Assembly: GCA_013376995.1 (NCBI GenBank)
Contig: JACAAZ010000012.1
Coordinates: 1-64,000 of the forward strand
Source: Bacteroidota bacterium
GTDB lineage: Bacteria > Bacteroidota > Bacteroidia > Bacteroidales > UBA4417
Direction of reading: 5' to 3'
DNA length: 64,000 bases
A program made the position numbers and the translations under genes. Of this stretch, positions 9,245 to 18,695 are shown piece after piece. Under the pieces are notes generated by a model. The model was not told where the DNA came from and did no database searches. It was given only the letters and a program-made list of their open reading frames with translations. The number at the start of each line of letters is the position of its first letter. The first letter of the stretch is position 1.

Positions 9245-9361
9245 TATTGGCAACACTCCTCTTTGAACGATATGTAAGATCCCAGGATAGCACTACCAGC
9301 TGAAATTTATAAAACCGGGACATCACTTCACAACCATTGATTTTCGGACAAATGATAGAAT

Positions 9362-9375
9362 AACCCTCGAGGGTT
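9362..9375. repeat. 14-bp palindrome
   Basis: AACCCTCGAGGGTT is perfectly self-complementary with no loop. It lies between the amidase stop codon (9405) and the next gene. There is no T-run, so it is not a convincing terminator; its role is unknown. Confidence 0.3.
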
Positions 9376-9404
9376 TCACAATATTGAACAAATGATTTGA
9401 TTAA

Positions 9405-10388
9405 TTAGCCGGTGATTTTGATCAACTGGGATTTTACCCATTTATCAATAAAATCAATCCGACTCCAGCCATTTGATACAGCATGAACTGTAACGATATC
9501 ACCATTGGATAAAGTATTCAGCAAGTTGAACGCACCACCCGGACCTGCATAAACACCAGCAGAATCCACATTGATTATACCATGTTGAATTTTTTCAATA
9601 TATCGTGATGAAACCCATTCATTGTATGGACTAATTCGATACCATTCGGTTCTTTCCTCATGGATCTGAACAGAAGCCCCGGGAGGCAAACTACCGGTCT
9701 TTTCATATCCTGTACCTGGCCCACGGCGTACGTTGAGACTGCTCAAGGAATTAACTACTCCGTAAGGGTAGGCAAGGACTGGTTGAGGTAGTGGTGATTT
9801 AATCGAGGCTAATGATGCTTGGACAAGAGGGATGAAGTTTTGCTGAGCCGCAGTAATTGTGTTGCCCCCAAAAAAAGCAGTTCCTGGGCAGGATTTTGTA
9901 TTGCCACTTCCATTGGTACGCTGACCTGATTTAAGGTCAAACCAATGATGATATATTATTGTATTTGTATCGGGACTCAGCTGGAATGTATTACAGAGCT
10001 GGGCAGTAATGAGGACAATAGAATCTTTATGGTCCTGGGTCATTTTGTCCTTGCCCTGGTCAAAGTCGCCGAGGTTTTCAATACAAATACCTTTGCTATT
10101 CTGACCGTAAATCCCGGCTGGAACCATACTCAGCGGGCGGCAGACAGCAACCTTTCCATCGGGAAAAACAGTTATGTTCTGGGCACTGTCAGAAAATCCC
10201 CTGGCAATATGGGAAGCTTTCATTCCCTGGAGTTTTTCAAAATGGTTACTCCCGTTAAAATTGTTATAATTAGGTAACCATGTATGGTGGATCTGAATAG
10301 CATTGATCACCCTGCTGATTTGCTGTTGTTTTAACCATGGACCAAATTCCGTTGCGGCCATCAAAATAAAACCGAATTTAGTTTCCAT
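9405..10388 (-). CDS. N-acetylmuramoyl-L-alanine amidase with two SH3 domains, no signal peptide
   Basis: A 327-residue protein started at the ATG at 10388; the longer frame begins with TTG at 10397. The N-terminal part (about 25-195) is an amidase_2/PGRP-type zinc amidase: IHHTW, YHHWFD and KSCPG supply the expected zinc-binding His/His/Cys set. The C-terminal part has two bacterial SH3-like repeats (LNVRRGPGTGYEKTGSLPPG near 220 and a second, VDSAGVYAGPGGAFNLLNTL near 275). Such enzymes cut between N-acetylmuramic acid and L-Ala in peptidoglycan. No signal peptide is visible, which is unlike cell-wall recycling amidases of the envelope and more like phage endolysins or cytosolic enzymes. 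No phage genes lie nearby. It is a stand-alone minus-strand gene. Confidence 0.85.
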   Translation of the reverse strand: METKFGFILMAATEFGPWLKQQQISRVINAIQIHHTWLPNYNNFNGSNHFEKLQGMKASHIARGFSDSAQNITVFPDGKVAVCRPLSMVPAGIYGQNSKGICIENLGDFDQGKDKMTQDHKDSIVLITAQLCNTFQLSPDTNTIIYHHWFDLKSGQRTNGSGNTKSCPGTAFFGGNTITAAQQNFIPLVQASLASIKSPLPQPVLAYPYGVVNSLSSLNVRRGPGTGYEKTGSLPPGASVQIHEERTEWYRISPYNEWVSSRYIEKIQHGIINVDSAGVYAGPGGAFNLLNTLSNGDIVTVHAVSNGWSRIDFIDKWVKSQLIKITG

Positions 10389-10398
10389 AATATGCAAA

Positions 10399-10417
10399 GT
10401 ATATTAAGCTAATATAC
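10399..10417. promoter_or_regulatory. Inverted repeat just upstream of the amidase start
   Basis: GTATATTA and TAATATAC flank AGC (8-bp arms), about 11 bp before the ATG at 10388. It could be an operator or an RNA hairpin over the ribosome-binding region. No TAnnTTTG element was found here. Confidence 0.3.
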
Positions 10418-10504
10418 AAAACTTTTTGCTGTTTGTTCAAAAAGAACTCGTATTTTATTGAATATCACTAATAAGTATTGTTGAATTAAGCGGTAAGATT
10501 ATAA

Positions 10505-10533
10505 CAAAAAAGCGGGACAAGAGCCCGCTTTTT
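10505..10533 (-). terminator. Rho-independent terminator of the nucleotide-sugar dehydrogenase gene
   Basis: AGCGGG (10511-10516) pairs with CCCGCT (10524-10529), and flanking A and T runs extend the stem. On the minus strand a T-run follows. Confidence 0.8.
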
Positions 10534-10555
10534 AACAATATTAAGCCTAGAAGAT

Positions 10556-12202
10556 TTAGCCGTTTCTAACCTCATTTTTTATACGCTGAATATGGCCACG
10601 GCCTAAAGCTTTAACCTCACAACCCAGTTCGAAATATCGCTTAATAGCTGCGTCGGGAAGTATTCCAAAGCAATCTATCACCGCAAGTGGCTGCCCTGCC
10701 CATTTCACGATATCATCAGGCGAAAGTTGCAGGTATTCTGCATGAGGAACGGCAAAAATGACAGCTTCAGCGCCTTTCAGAGTCTGAGGCAGGTCTTTGC
10801 TTACCGTTGATTCAGTCAAATGCTCCTGGTTTCTGAAAAACCTGCTCCACGAATGCCCTGGTGAGGGATAGTCATCCTGCGATTCAAGCTCATACCAATG
10901 ATCTACATAAGGATCATGAATTCGCAGTTCAGCACCCATCTCCGTTAGCTTCCGGATCACCATTTCACTTCCGCTGTAACGGGTATCTCCAACATCCTGC
11001 CTGTAACTGGCACCACAAAGAACAACCTCAGCACCAGCAATGTATCTTGCCATATTCCTGAGGGCATCGCGTGTCAGCTCTGCAACATGCAAGGCTCGGG
11101 TATCATTGATATCAATAGCCGTAGGAGTTATCCTGAAAATCTCGTCTCCGTCGTCAAATCCAAGTATATGCTTATAAGCCCAGTAGCCAAGCCCGCCGTC
11201 TTTAGGGAGGCAATAGCCACCAACCCCTGGTCCCGGGAATATGATATTACTGTGCGTAGGGCGCATCTTAATTGCCTGGATAACCTTAATGAGGTCAACA
11301 CCATTGCGTTCAGCAAATAGGCTCCATTCATTCAGGTAAGCAAGAATAGTTGCTCTGTATGAATTTTCAACAATCTTGGTTGTTTCAGATTCAATAGGCC
11401 TGTCCATTACGGTCAAAGGGAAATCCTTTGTATTCAATACCTCATGCAGGAATTTTTCAACTCTCTTTCTGGCTTCTGCTTCACAACCTGAGCATACCCT
11501 CCAGAAATCACGAATACTTGATACATATTCCCGGCCAGGCATTACACGCTCAAAACTGTGTGCAAGCAAAGGCACAGAGGTTATTCCCCTTTTTGCAAAG
11601 GCTTTCTTAAGGATAGGCCAGGCAACAAACTCAGTAGTACCAGGTGCGACTGTAGTCTCAATCAGTGTGAGGCAACTGGCAGGGATGCTGGCACCAATTG
11701 TCTTAAGAGTAGCCTCAAGAGCAGCCATATCTGCTTCTCCGGAGCGCATATTTCCTAAATCCTTTTTCGTGAAATCACATTGTACATCTACCACAACAAC
11801 ATCAGCAAATTCCAGGACTTCGCTGTTGAATGAAGCGGTTAATGTTTTTTTATCATTCACACACCTTGAGATGATCTTATCCACTTCCGGATCTTCAGCT
11901 TTTACAGGTGATTCACCCCTATTCAGCATTGGAATCTTCCAGTAACTCCTCTGGCTTGGCCGCTGACAACCTATGACAAACTTTGATGGCTTACCCGATT
12001 TATCAATGGTATCAGCAACAATAGCTGCCATCACAGCGCCCACAAAGCCAACACCCATAACAACAACTATCTCTTTCCCATCATGCCTTGCCTGTTCTAC
12101 GAGGGTGCGGACCCGTTCTTTTTCAAGCAGATAATCAGCCTTTTGAGGGATAGGAAATTGCTCACCTGAGGGGCTTACCGAATAATTCAGCTCATTTGAC
12201 AT
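10556..12202 (-). CDS. UDP-glucose/GDP-mannose dehydrogenase family (nucleotide-sugar dehydrogenase)
   Basis: A 548-residue NAD-dependent dehydrogenase that oxidises the C6 hydroxyl of a UDP- or GDP-sugar to a uronic acid. The N-terminal Rossmann fold has VMGVGFVGAVMAA (near 47). The catalytic Cys lies in GPGVGGYCLPKDG (near 325), with SERVMPG-like FERVMPGREY and the helical linker NSYRATILAYLNE before it. The C-terminal UDP-binding domain carries VVLCGASYRQDVGDTRYS and ends near residue 540. It is about 100 residues longer than the usual 430-450, with extra sequence in the N-terminal 40 residues and around 440-475. The substrate cannot be told from sequence. The gene stands alone, without other capsule or O-antigen genes beside it. 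Confidence 0.85.
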   Translation of the reverse strand: MSNELNYSVSPSGEQFPIPQKADYLLEKERVRTLVEQARHDGKEIVVVMGVGFVGAVMAAIVADTIDKSGKPSKFVIGCQRPSQRSYWKIPMLNRGESPVKAEDPEVDKIISRCVNDKKTLTASFNSEVLEFADVVVVDVQCDFTKKDLGNMRSGEADMAALEATLKTIGASIPASCLTLIETTVAPGTTEFVAWPILKKAFAKRGITSVPLLAHSFERVMPGREYVSSIRDFWRVCSGCEAEARKRVEKFLHEVLNTKDFPLTVMDRPIESETTKIVENSYRATILAYLNEWSLFAERNGVDLIKVIQAIKMRPTHSNIIFPGPGVGGYCLPKDGGLGYWAYKHILGFDDGDEIFRITPTAIDINDTRALHVAELTRDALRNMARYIAGAEVVLCGASYRQDVGDTRYSGSEMVIRKLTEMGAELRIHDPYVDHWYELESQDDYPSPGHSWSRFFRNQEHLTESTVSKDLPQTLKGAEAVIFAVPHAEYLQLSPDDIVKWAGQPLAVIDCFGILPDAAIKRYFELGCEVKALGRGHIQRIKNEVRNG

Positions 12203-12266
12203 ACAAACTAATTTAGGGGTGACTATAAAAGATCAATACTATCCATTGATATAAGAATCACAAAAT

Positions 12267-14735
12267 TTATTTCCTAACCAGGGCTCCGGATTCCTTTTCG
12301 AAAGCCTCAGCCAGCTTCTTCATTTGCTTCTCAACTTCCTGGTCGGTAAGCGTTTTTTGGCTATCCTGAAAAATAAAACTGATTGCATAGGATTTCTTAC
12401 CCTTCTCAATCTTTTCCCCTTCATAAACATCAAAAAGGTTGACTGACTTGAGCATTCCCCTGACGGTTTTATAGGATATTGCTTCGAGTTCAGCAAATGT
12501 TACTTTCCTGTCAAGCAACAAAGCAAGGTCTCTCCTGACTTCTGGAAAACGGGAAACCTCCTTGTATTTAACCTGTTCGGGGTCTATTTCAGAAAGAAGG
12601 ACATGCCATTCCACTTCAGCATAAAATACATCCTGTTTAATATCGAAGGCTTTCAGCAAGACAGGATGTAGTTGCCCCATGCTTATTAATTCCCTGTTAT
12701 TCAGCAGGTAGGATTCACCGGATACATACATTTGATGACTTACATCTGCAGGCTGCAACTTCCACAATGGCATGCCGGTCTTACGAAATACGCCAAATAC
12801 AAAAGATTTGAGAAAATGATAATCAGATTTACGTGGCTCTGTGTACCAGCTTTCATTTGCCTGATTTCCTGTAATAAAAATGGCAAGTTTCCTCTTTTCT
12901 GTATACTTCCTGGTCACTTCAGCGCTCTTAACTTCCGCTGTATTAAGTTTATAAATGGTCCCGAATTCGTAAAATTTGAGATCATTCTGTCTCCTGTTCA
13001 GATTGTAGGATACTGATTCCAATCCGGAGAAGATCAGCGTTTGTCGCATTACTTCAAGTTCACGACTGAGAGGGTTAAGTATTTTAACACATTGCTCAAC
13101 AGGGAACAAGTTGGAATTTTCATAATATGCAGTGCTGGAAAGCGAATTGGTTAGAATTTCGCTGAATCCATTATTGCTAAGGAAATCCGCTACCAGGTTC
13201 TGAACTCTTTCCGGATCCGGTTTCGGGCTGAAGGATAATGATGAATGAACGGCATCCCCGGTTTCAACATTGTTATATCCATAGATACGCATTACCTCTT
13301 CAACTATATCAGCCTCGCGCTCAACATCTACCTTAAACGGAGGAACAGAAAGGAGGAATCCTTCCGGATTCTCACTCAAAATCTCAATTTCAAGCGATCT
13401 GAGGATTGAAGCAATTGCCTCTTTACCTATCTTTTTCCCAATCAGGTTCTCAATATTGGCGACCTTAACTTCAAAAATGCGGTTTTCAAAAGGCTTCGGA
13501 TAAACATCAACAATCTCGGAGGAAATAGCGCCTCCGGCAATCTCTTTCATCAGCAAAGCCGCACGCTTAAGTGCATATATGGTAATATTGGGGTCAGTGC
13601 CACGTTCAAACCTGAACGAAGCATCTGTCTTTAATCCATGCAATTTCGATGTTTTGCGGATATGAGTCGGATCGAAATAAGCACTTTCCAGGAAAATTGA
13701 AGTTGTTGTGCTGGTGACGCCGGATATTTCTCCTCCGAATACACCCCCGATGCACATTCCTTCCTTGCTGTTGCATATCATCAGATCATCGGCAGCAAGT
13801 TCCCGCTCAACACCATCCAGCGTGATGAACTTAGTACCTTTATCCATCTTCCTTACAACTACCTGTTTACCGGTAACGGCTGACGCATCAAACGCATGAA
13901 GTGGCTGACCGGTTTCCATCAGCACGTAATTGGTGATATCAACAATATTATTGATGGGCCTAAGGCCAACAGCTTTCAACCTATCTTTCAGCCAGGCCGG
14001 AGACTCTTCAACTCTGATCCCGCTAAGAGTAATGCCTGAATAACGCGGACATGCTTCAGGATTTGCGATGGTGACGCTGATTCCAAGATCATGATTGTTC
14101 ACCGAAAAAGAATCGACAGAAGGCTTGCGAAAAGGCATTGCCTTATGCTGAAACTCCCTGTTAGCCAGTGCTGCTGCCAGGTCGCGTGCCACGCCAAAAT
14201 GAGATGCTGCATCTGACCGGTTAGGTGTGATAGCCACTTCGAGGACTGTGTCGCTGCTAACACTAAAATAATCAGCAGCATGGGTTCCAATTTCAGCCTT
14301 CTCATCTAACACCATTATTCCTGCATGTGAATCACCAAGACCTAATTCATCTTCTGCACAAATCATACCTTCAGAAGGTTCTCCCCGAAGCTTGGAAGCC
14401 TTGATTGTAAAAGATTCATCCCCTTTATAGATCACTGTTCCGATTGTGGCTACCGGAACCTTTTGTCCGGGAGCAACATTAGGCGCTCCGCAAACAATAT
14501 CCAAAACCTGCCCTGAACCGACATCTACCTTACAACAGGTAAGTTTATCAGCATTTGGATGACGGGATGTTGATAGTACTTTGCCAATCACAACTCCTTT
14601 AAGTCCACCTTTTACAGATTCGAACTCTTCAATTGCTTCAACTTCTAACCCGCAATCTGTAAGGATGCGGGCTATTTCGACAGGTTCAAGATCAGTTTGA
14701 ATATATTCTTTGAGCCAGTTACAGGAGATTTTCAT
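12267..14735 (-). CDS. pheT: Phenylalanyl-tRNA synthetase beta subunit
   Basis: An 822-residue protein of normal length for PheT. It charges tRNA-Phe as an alpha2-beta2 enzyme with PheS. Domains in order are the N-terminal MKISCNWLKEYIQTDL, a tRNA-binding EMAP domain (KVLSTSRHPNADKLTCCKVD, about 50-70), B3/B4 editing domain in the middle, B5 (SFRFERGTDPN near 370), and a C-terminal anticodon-binding FDX-ACB domain (SRFPEVRRDLALLLD near 725). pheS is not in the window. The gene is separated by 64 bp from the dehydrogenase downstream and faces the pseudouridine synthase gene across a divergent promoter region. Confidence 0.97.
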   Translation of the reverse strand: MKISCNWLKEYIQTDLEPVEIARILTDCGLEVEAIEEFESVKGGLKGVVIGKVLSTSRHPNADKLTCCKVDVGSGQVLDIVCGAPNVAPGQKVPVATIGTVIYKGDESFTIKASKLRGEPSEGMICAEDELGLGDSHAGIMVLDEKAEIGTHAADYFSVSSDTVLEVAITPNRSDAASHFGVARDLAAALANREFQHKAMPFRKPSVDSFSVNNHDLGISVTIANPEACPRYSGITLSGIRVEESPAWLKDRLKAVGLRPINNIVDITNYVLMETGQPLHAFDASAVTGKQVVVRKMDKGTKFITLDGVERELAADDLMICNSKEGMCIGGVFGGEISGVTSTTTSIFLESAYFDPTHIRKTSKLHGLKTDASFRFERGTDPNITIYALKRAALLMKEIAGGAISSEIVDVYPKPFENRIFEVKVANIENLIGKKIGKEAIASILRSLEIEILSENPEGFLLSVPPFKVDVEREADIVEEVMRIYGYNNVETGDAVHSSLSFSPKPDPERVQNLVADFLSNNGFSEILTNSLSSTAYYENSNLFPVEQCVKILNPLSRELEVMRQTLIFSGLESVSYNLNRRQNDLKFYEFGTIYKLNTAEVKSAEVTRKYTEKRKLAIFITGNQANESWYTEPRKSDYHFLKSFVFGVFRKTGMPLWKLQPADVSHQMYVSGESYLLNNRELISMGQLHPVLLKAFDIKQDVFYAEVEWHVLLSEIDPEQVKYKEVSRFPEVRRDLALLLDRKVTFAELEAISYKTVRGMLKSVNLFDVYEGEKIEKGKKSYAISFIFQDSQKTLTDQEVEKQMKKLAEAFEKESGALVRK

Positions 14736-14756
14736 AATGATTCAAAATTACTTTGG

Positions 14757-14764
14757 CAAAGGTA
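14757..14764 (-). promoter_or_regulatory. Promoter -7 element for pheT
   Basis: CAAAGGTA on the plus strand (TACCTTTG on the minus strand) lies 22 bp upstream of the pheT ATG. It fits TAnnTTTG; no matching TTG was seen at 19 bp. Confidence 0.5.
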
Positions 14765-14882
14765 GGATTTTTAGGGAAGTAATGAAAACTCGTAAAGCCA
14801 CACGAGGTAAGTCATAGAAATCAAAATACTATAACTTCGCATAAAATCCTGAATCTATATCCTTCGATTAACGCCTCTTTTA

Positions 14883-15452
14883 ATGATCCATCACCACTTT
14901 ATCATGCACAAGCCTTATGGCTACCTCTGTCAATTTGTATGCGAATTGAAGAAGAAGAAACTGGTGGCTGAGCTTTATGATTTCCCGGAAGGCACAATGG
15001 CTATTGGCAGGCTTGATGAGGAAAGCGAGGGATTACTGCTGCTTACTACGGATGGGATGGCCAGTGAACTTGTCAGAGCAAGGAACATAGAGAAAGAATA
15101 CTATGTTCAGCTGGATGGAATGATAACCTCTGAAGCCGTTGAACGCCTTCAAAATGGCGTTGAAATTGGCATCAGGGATGTAAAGTACACTACCAAGCCA
15201 TGTAAGGTGTCGATATTGGAGGCATTTCCAAATTTTCCACCTAGAACAAAAAAGATAAGGGATGACCGCCACGGCCCAAGTAGCTGGGTATCTATAACAA
15301 TTACAGAAGGCAAATACAGGCAGGTCCGTAAAATGACTGCAGCCGCCGGATTCCCCACTCTACGATTAATAAGGGTCCGCGTTGGGGGTATGTTCCTTGG
15401 GGATTTGAAAGCTGGAGAAGTCAGGAAGGTATCGTCTTTTTCTCTTGAGTAG
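14883..15452 (+). CDS. RsuA/RluE-family RNA pseudouridine synthase
   Basis: A 189-residue enzyme that isomerises uridine to pseudouridine in rRNA. The catalytic Asp sits in GRLDEESEGLLLLT (near residue 42). HKPYGYLCQF at the N-terminus, EKEYYVQLDG, and ITEGKYRQVRKMTAAAGFPTLRLIRVRVG near the end are all family hallmarks. The length and absence of an S4 domain are closest to RluE (23S rRNA U2457 in E. coli), but RsuA- and RluB-type specificity cannot be excluded from sequence. The gene is alone and divergent from pheT. Confidence 0.85.
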   Translation: MIHHHFIMHKPYGYLCQFVCELKKKKLVAELYDFPEGTMAIGRLDEESEGLLLLTTDGMASELVRARNIEKEYYVQLDGMITSEAVERLQNGVEIGIRDVKYTTKPCKVSILEAFPNFPPRTKKIRDDRHGPSSWVSITITEGKYRQVRKMTAAAGFPTLRLIRVRVGGMFLGDLKAGEVRKVSSFSLE

Positions 15453-15546
15453 AAATTATTGGAGAAATTATTTTCCAGCAATATATGAATGCGCTTTTGT
15501 CAGCCTGAAATAATAAGAAGAACTCAGGAAAAAGACTTGCATTCTT

Positions 15547-17652
15547 TTAGCTAATCATAGCCCAATCGGTCCTGTTTCGGTTCAGAAAATTTAACTGGGC
15601 AACTATCCTCCTGTTTTTCTCCATCTGAAGGCCCGGGTCTTCTTCCAGTATCAGTTGTGCATGTTTCCTTGCAATGCGCAAAACGGCTTCATCCCGGATG
15701 ATATTTGCTATCTTGAGATCCATAACTCCCGATTGCTGGGTGCCTTCCAGGTCGCCAGGGCCGCGAAGTTTCAGGTCAACATCCGAAATCTCGAAACCAT
15801 CAGAACTTTTCACCATGGTTTCAATGCGGATCTTTGCATCACTTGATAGTTTGAAACCTGTCATAAGTATGCAATGCGACTGATCTGCACCACGTCCTAC
15901 CCTTCCTCTTAACTGGTGAAGTTGTGATAAACCAAATCGTTCGGCATTTTCTATCACCATAACTGAAGCATTCGGAACGTCGACTCCTACTTCAATCACT
16001 GTGGTAGCAACCATGATGTGGGTTTCACCCCTGACAAACCTTTGCATTTCCGACTCCTTCTCATCCGCCTTTAACCTGCCATGCACCATACTCAGCTGGT
16101 ACCGGGGCTTGGGGAAAATAATTTCAAGTTGCTCAAAGCCCTCTTCCAGGTTCTTAAGGTCAAGGGTCTCTGATTCTTCAATTAGAGGGTAAACAACGTA
16201 GATCTGACGACCCTGCTCAATTTGCTGGCGCATGAAATTGTACACCTTCTCATGGCCGTTTTCATAGAAATGATAGGTCTTGATTGGTTTCCTTCCCGGG
16301 GGAAGCTCATCGATAACTGAATAGTCCAGGTCACCATAAACAGTCATTGCCAGGGTCCGGGGAATAGGAGTTGCCGTCATTACCAGGATATGAGGAGGAG
16401 TTTCGCTCTTGCCCCATAACCGGGCCCTTTGCTCAACACCAAACCTGTGCTGCTCATCAATTACTACCATCCCCAGCCTGTTGAACTGAACCGTATCTTC
16501 GATTAATGCATGTGTCCCTATGAGGATGTGTAATTCTCCACTTTGGAGCAGTTTATGCATTTGCTTTCGTTGTGCCGTCTTCGTACTACCAGTCAACAAA
16601 TCGACCTTCACATTCATATCCCCGAGGAATCTGGAAATCGTTTTGTAATGCTGGTTGGCAAGTATTTCAGTTGGTGCCATCAGGCAAGCCTGGTAACCAT
16701 TGTCAAGCGCTATCAGCATACTCATCAGTGCTACCAACGTTTTTCCGCTGCCAACATCGCCTTGGAGCAGCCTGTTCATCTGCTTTCCTGAACCCATATC
16801 AGCACGAATTTCCCTTATCACTTTCTTCTGGGCATTGGTAAGTTCAAATGGCAGGTACTCCTTATAAAAAGAATTAAAATTGTCTCCTATATGCGCAAAA
16901 ACAACACCTTTCACCTTCATTGAACGGGTGAACTTATATCGGAGCAGCCTTAACTGAATAAAAAAGAGTTCCTCAAATTTGAGCCTGGCTTCAGCTTTCC
17001 CAAGCATTTCCATATCCGTGGGATAATGGATATTCATGAACGCCTGTTCCCTGCCTATCAGACGATATTCGTCAATTAGTGAAGCGGGTAAAGACTCTGG
17101 TATAATACCTTTCAACTGCAGAACCAGGCTTTTGGCCATACGGGAAAGCACCCTGCTGTTAATCCCTTTCTGTTTGATTTTATCCGAGGTATTGTACAAA
17201 GGATGCAAAGGGTCTGCAGGGCTTGAAAGATACTCAGAGAGCAATTCCAGGTCTGGATGAGCAATATTGAACCTACCATTAAAGAGAGATGGCTTGCCAA
17301 AAACAACAAGTTCCGTACCCACCTGATACTTATCTTTTATCCAGTTAATCCCCTGGAACCATAGGAGGTCTATTGTTCCGGATTCATCCTTAATGGTCAA
17401 AATATAACGCATTCCAGCGCCCTTTCCAACCATTTGAATATTCGAAACCTTCCCCTTTAACTGAATGTAGGCAGCATCACTATTGATCTCAGCAATTCTA
17501 AAAAAACGGCTTCTATCAATATACCTGAACGGATAATAAGTCAGCAGGTCATAATAGGTACCGATACCTAGTTCCTTTCTCATAAGCTCAGCCCTTTTCG
17601 GGCCGACGCCTTTGAGAAATTCAATGGGAGTATCCAGAAGATCTATGCTCAT
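15547..17652 (-). CDS. recG: ATP-dependent DNA helicase RecG
   Basis: A 701-residue branch-migration helicase that remodels stalled forks and recombination intermediates. I choose the ATG at 17652; the longer frame starts with TTG at 17670. The wedge (OB-fold) domain occupies about 55-150 (GVGPKRAELMRKEL, YYPFRYIDRS). The helicase core has Walker A GDVGSGKT near residue 295, the DEQH box VVIDEQHRFG near 395, MTATPIPRTLAM, and QLRGRVGRG near 590. The RecG C-terminal motif RGPGDLEGTQQSG is present. It lies 75 bp downstream of gldN with its own promoter, so it is probably transcribed independently of the T9SS operon. Confidence 0.96.
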   Translation of the reverse strand: MSIDLLDTPIEFLKGVGPKRAELMRKELGIGTYYDLLTYYPFRYIDRSRFFRIAEINSDAAYIQLKGKVSNIQMVGKGAGMRYILTIKDESGTIDLLWFQGINWIKDKYQVGTELVVFGKPSLFNGRFNIAHPDLELLSEYLSSPADPLHPLYNTSDKIKQKGINSRVLSRMAKSLVLQLKGIIPESLPASLIDEYRLIGREQAFMNIHYPTDMEMLGKAEARLKFEELFFIQLRLLRYKFTRSMKVKGVVFAHIGDNFNSFYKEYLPFELTNAQKKVIREIRADMGSGKQMNRLLQGDVGSGKTLVALMSMLIALDNGYQACLMAPTEILANQHYKTISRFLGDMNVKVDLLTGSTKTAQRKQMHKLLQSGELHILIGTHALIEDTVQFNRLGMVVIDEQHRFGVEQRARLWGKSETPPHILVMTATPIPRTLAMTVYGDLDYSVIDELPPGRKPIKTYHFYENGHEKVYNFMRQQIEQGRQIYVVYPLIEESETLDLKNLEEGFEQLEIIFPKPRYQLSMVHGRLKADEKESEMQRFVRGETHIMVATTVIEVGVDVPNASVMVIENAERFGLSQLHQLRGRVGRGADQSHCILMTGFKLSSDAKIRIETMVKSSDGFEISDVDLKLRGPGDLEGTQQSGVMDLKIANIIRDEAVLRIARKHAQLILEEDPGLQMEKNRRIVAQLNFLNRNRTDWAMIS

Positions 17653-17677
17653 GGTACCTGATCGAATCAATGATTAA

Positions 17678-17707
17678 CAAAAGTATAAACAAAAGCGGCT
17701 TTCCCAA
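17678..17707 (-). promoter_or_regulatory. Promoter of recG, overlapping the gldN terminator
   Basis: On the minus strand TTG (plus CAA at 17705-17707), a 19-bp spacer, and TACTTTTG (plus CAAAAGTA at 17678-17685). This is an exact fit to the Bacteroidota consensus. The -33 TTG sits in the loop of the gldN terminator hairpin. Confidence 0.65.
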
Positions 17708-17722
17708 AAGGAAAAGCCGCTT
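17691..17722 (-). terminator. Rho-independent terminator of gldN
   Basis: AAGCGGCTTTCC (17693-17704) pairs with GGAAAAGCCGCTT (17710-17722), and TTTTG follows on the minus strand. It closes the porP-gldKLMN transcription unit. Confidence 0.7.
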
Positions 17723-17744
17723 CAATTATTGTTGAAAACCTGGT

Positions 17745-18599
17745 TTAGTATTCCCAGAGTTGCTGTTCGAAAGTAAACAAATCGTTTTTAATTCTGTCTG
17801 ATTCCAGCATGGCATCAATTCCCTGGGCATATTCCAGGATACTTCTGTCGTAAACGTTATCCTCTTTGTATATATAGCTGCTGAACATTCGCTTCCAGAA
17901 GAAATCATCATAAGTAAGCTTTGCCGCACCATTGAACCGGTTAAATACTTCAGATTTTGCGAGGACAGTCCTGGCTTCAGGGAAATAGATCCAGAAAAGA
18001 GGTTTATATCCTTTAAAATCGCCTTTGGAGTCTAACTGATCAATAATCGGGCAGATACCGATTATCCGGACTTCCATCATTGAGCGCTGCTTGTCAAAGA
18101 ACCAGTCTTCCTTGATCCTGAATTTCTTTACATCCGTTGCATGGAATTTCTTAATGATAACTGTATCATAGAAATCATATGGAGGATAATCGCGCTGCAT
18201 CTGGGTTGAATCTGCTTTTTCAACCTTAGCCATAACTTCCTTGTAGGACAAGGGAATTATGAACTCATCCGTGGTAGAACTTGCGTCATAAGCTGTAATG
18301 CTTCCTTCTTTGAGAGCGTCAACCAGAACAGTCATGAAGCTTTTCCAGTTGTTATGGGGTACTTCAGGGAAATACATAGGTTGATTCATCTTCTCACGCA
18401 TATCGATAACGCGCCAGATACGTTTTTGCCAAACGTAATCCGAATTCCTTATCCAGGGATACGGTATTGGCTTTTTTTCAAGTTTGTCAGCCATATCGAC
18501 CACTCCATCGCGGGGAGGAGTATTCATGAGTTGCTGAGCAAAGCTGCCTGCTGAAACAAACAGCAGCAGGAGCATTAACATTGAAATGATCTTTTTCAT
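17745..18599 (-). CDS. gldN: T9SS ring component GldN/PorN
   Basis: A 284-residue protein with a clear signal peptide (MLMLLLLFVSAGSFAQQ), so it is periplasmic. It shows the GldN pattern: NSDYVWQKRIWRVIDMREKMNQP, KFRIKEDWFFDKQRSMMEVRIIGI, LFWIYFPEAR and DDFFWKRMFSSYIYKE. GldN binds GldK to form the periplasmic ring of the type IX secretion system, which is needed to export proteins with the T9SS C-terminal signal. It is the last gene of the porP-gldK-gldL-gldM-gldN operon, 96 bp after gldM. Confidence 0.95.
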   Translation of the reverse strand: MKKIISMLMLLLLFVSAGSFAQQLMNTPPRDGVVDMADKLEKKPIPYPWIRNSDYVWQKRIWRVIDMREKMNQPMYFPEVPHNNWKSFMTVLVDALKEGSITAYDASSTTDEFIIPLSYKEVMAKVEKADSTQMQRDYPPYDFYDTVIIKKFHATDVKKFRIKEDWFFDKQRSMMEVRIIGICPIIDQLDSKGDFKGYKPLFWIYFPEARTVLAKSEVFNRFNGAAKLTYDDFFWKRMFSSYIYKEDNVYDRSILEYAQGIDAMLESDRIKNDLFTFEQQLWEY

Positions 18600-18695
18600 T
18601 CGCTCTTTATTTATTATTAATCCTGTAGACGCTTTTTACACGTCATGGATAAAGCATTTATTCAGTTCCGTCAGAAACGTCGGAAGTTCCCGATA

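Noticed and set aside
11376-11945. 189-codon plus-strand frame across the dehydrogenase gene
   Set aside because: It lies opposite a strongly supported dehydrogenase frame and shows no motif or start signal.
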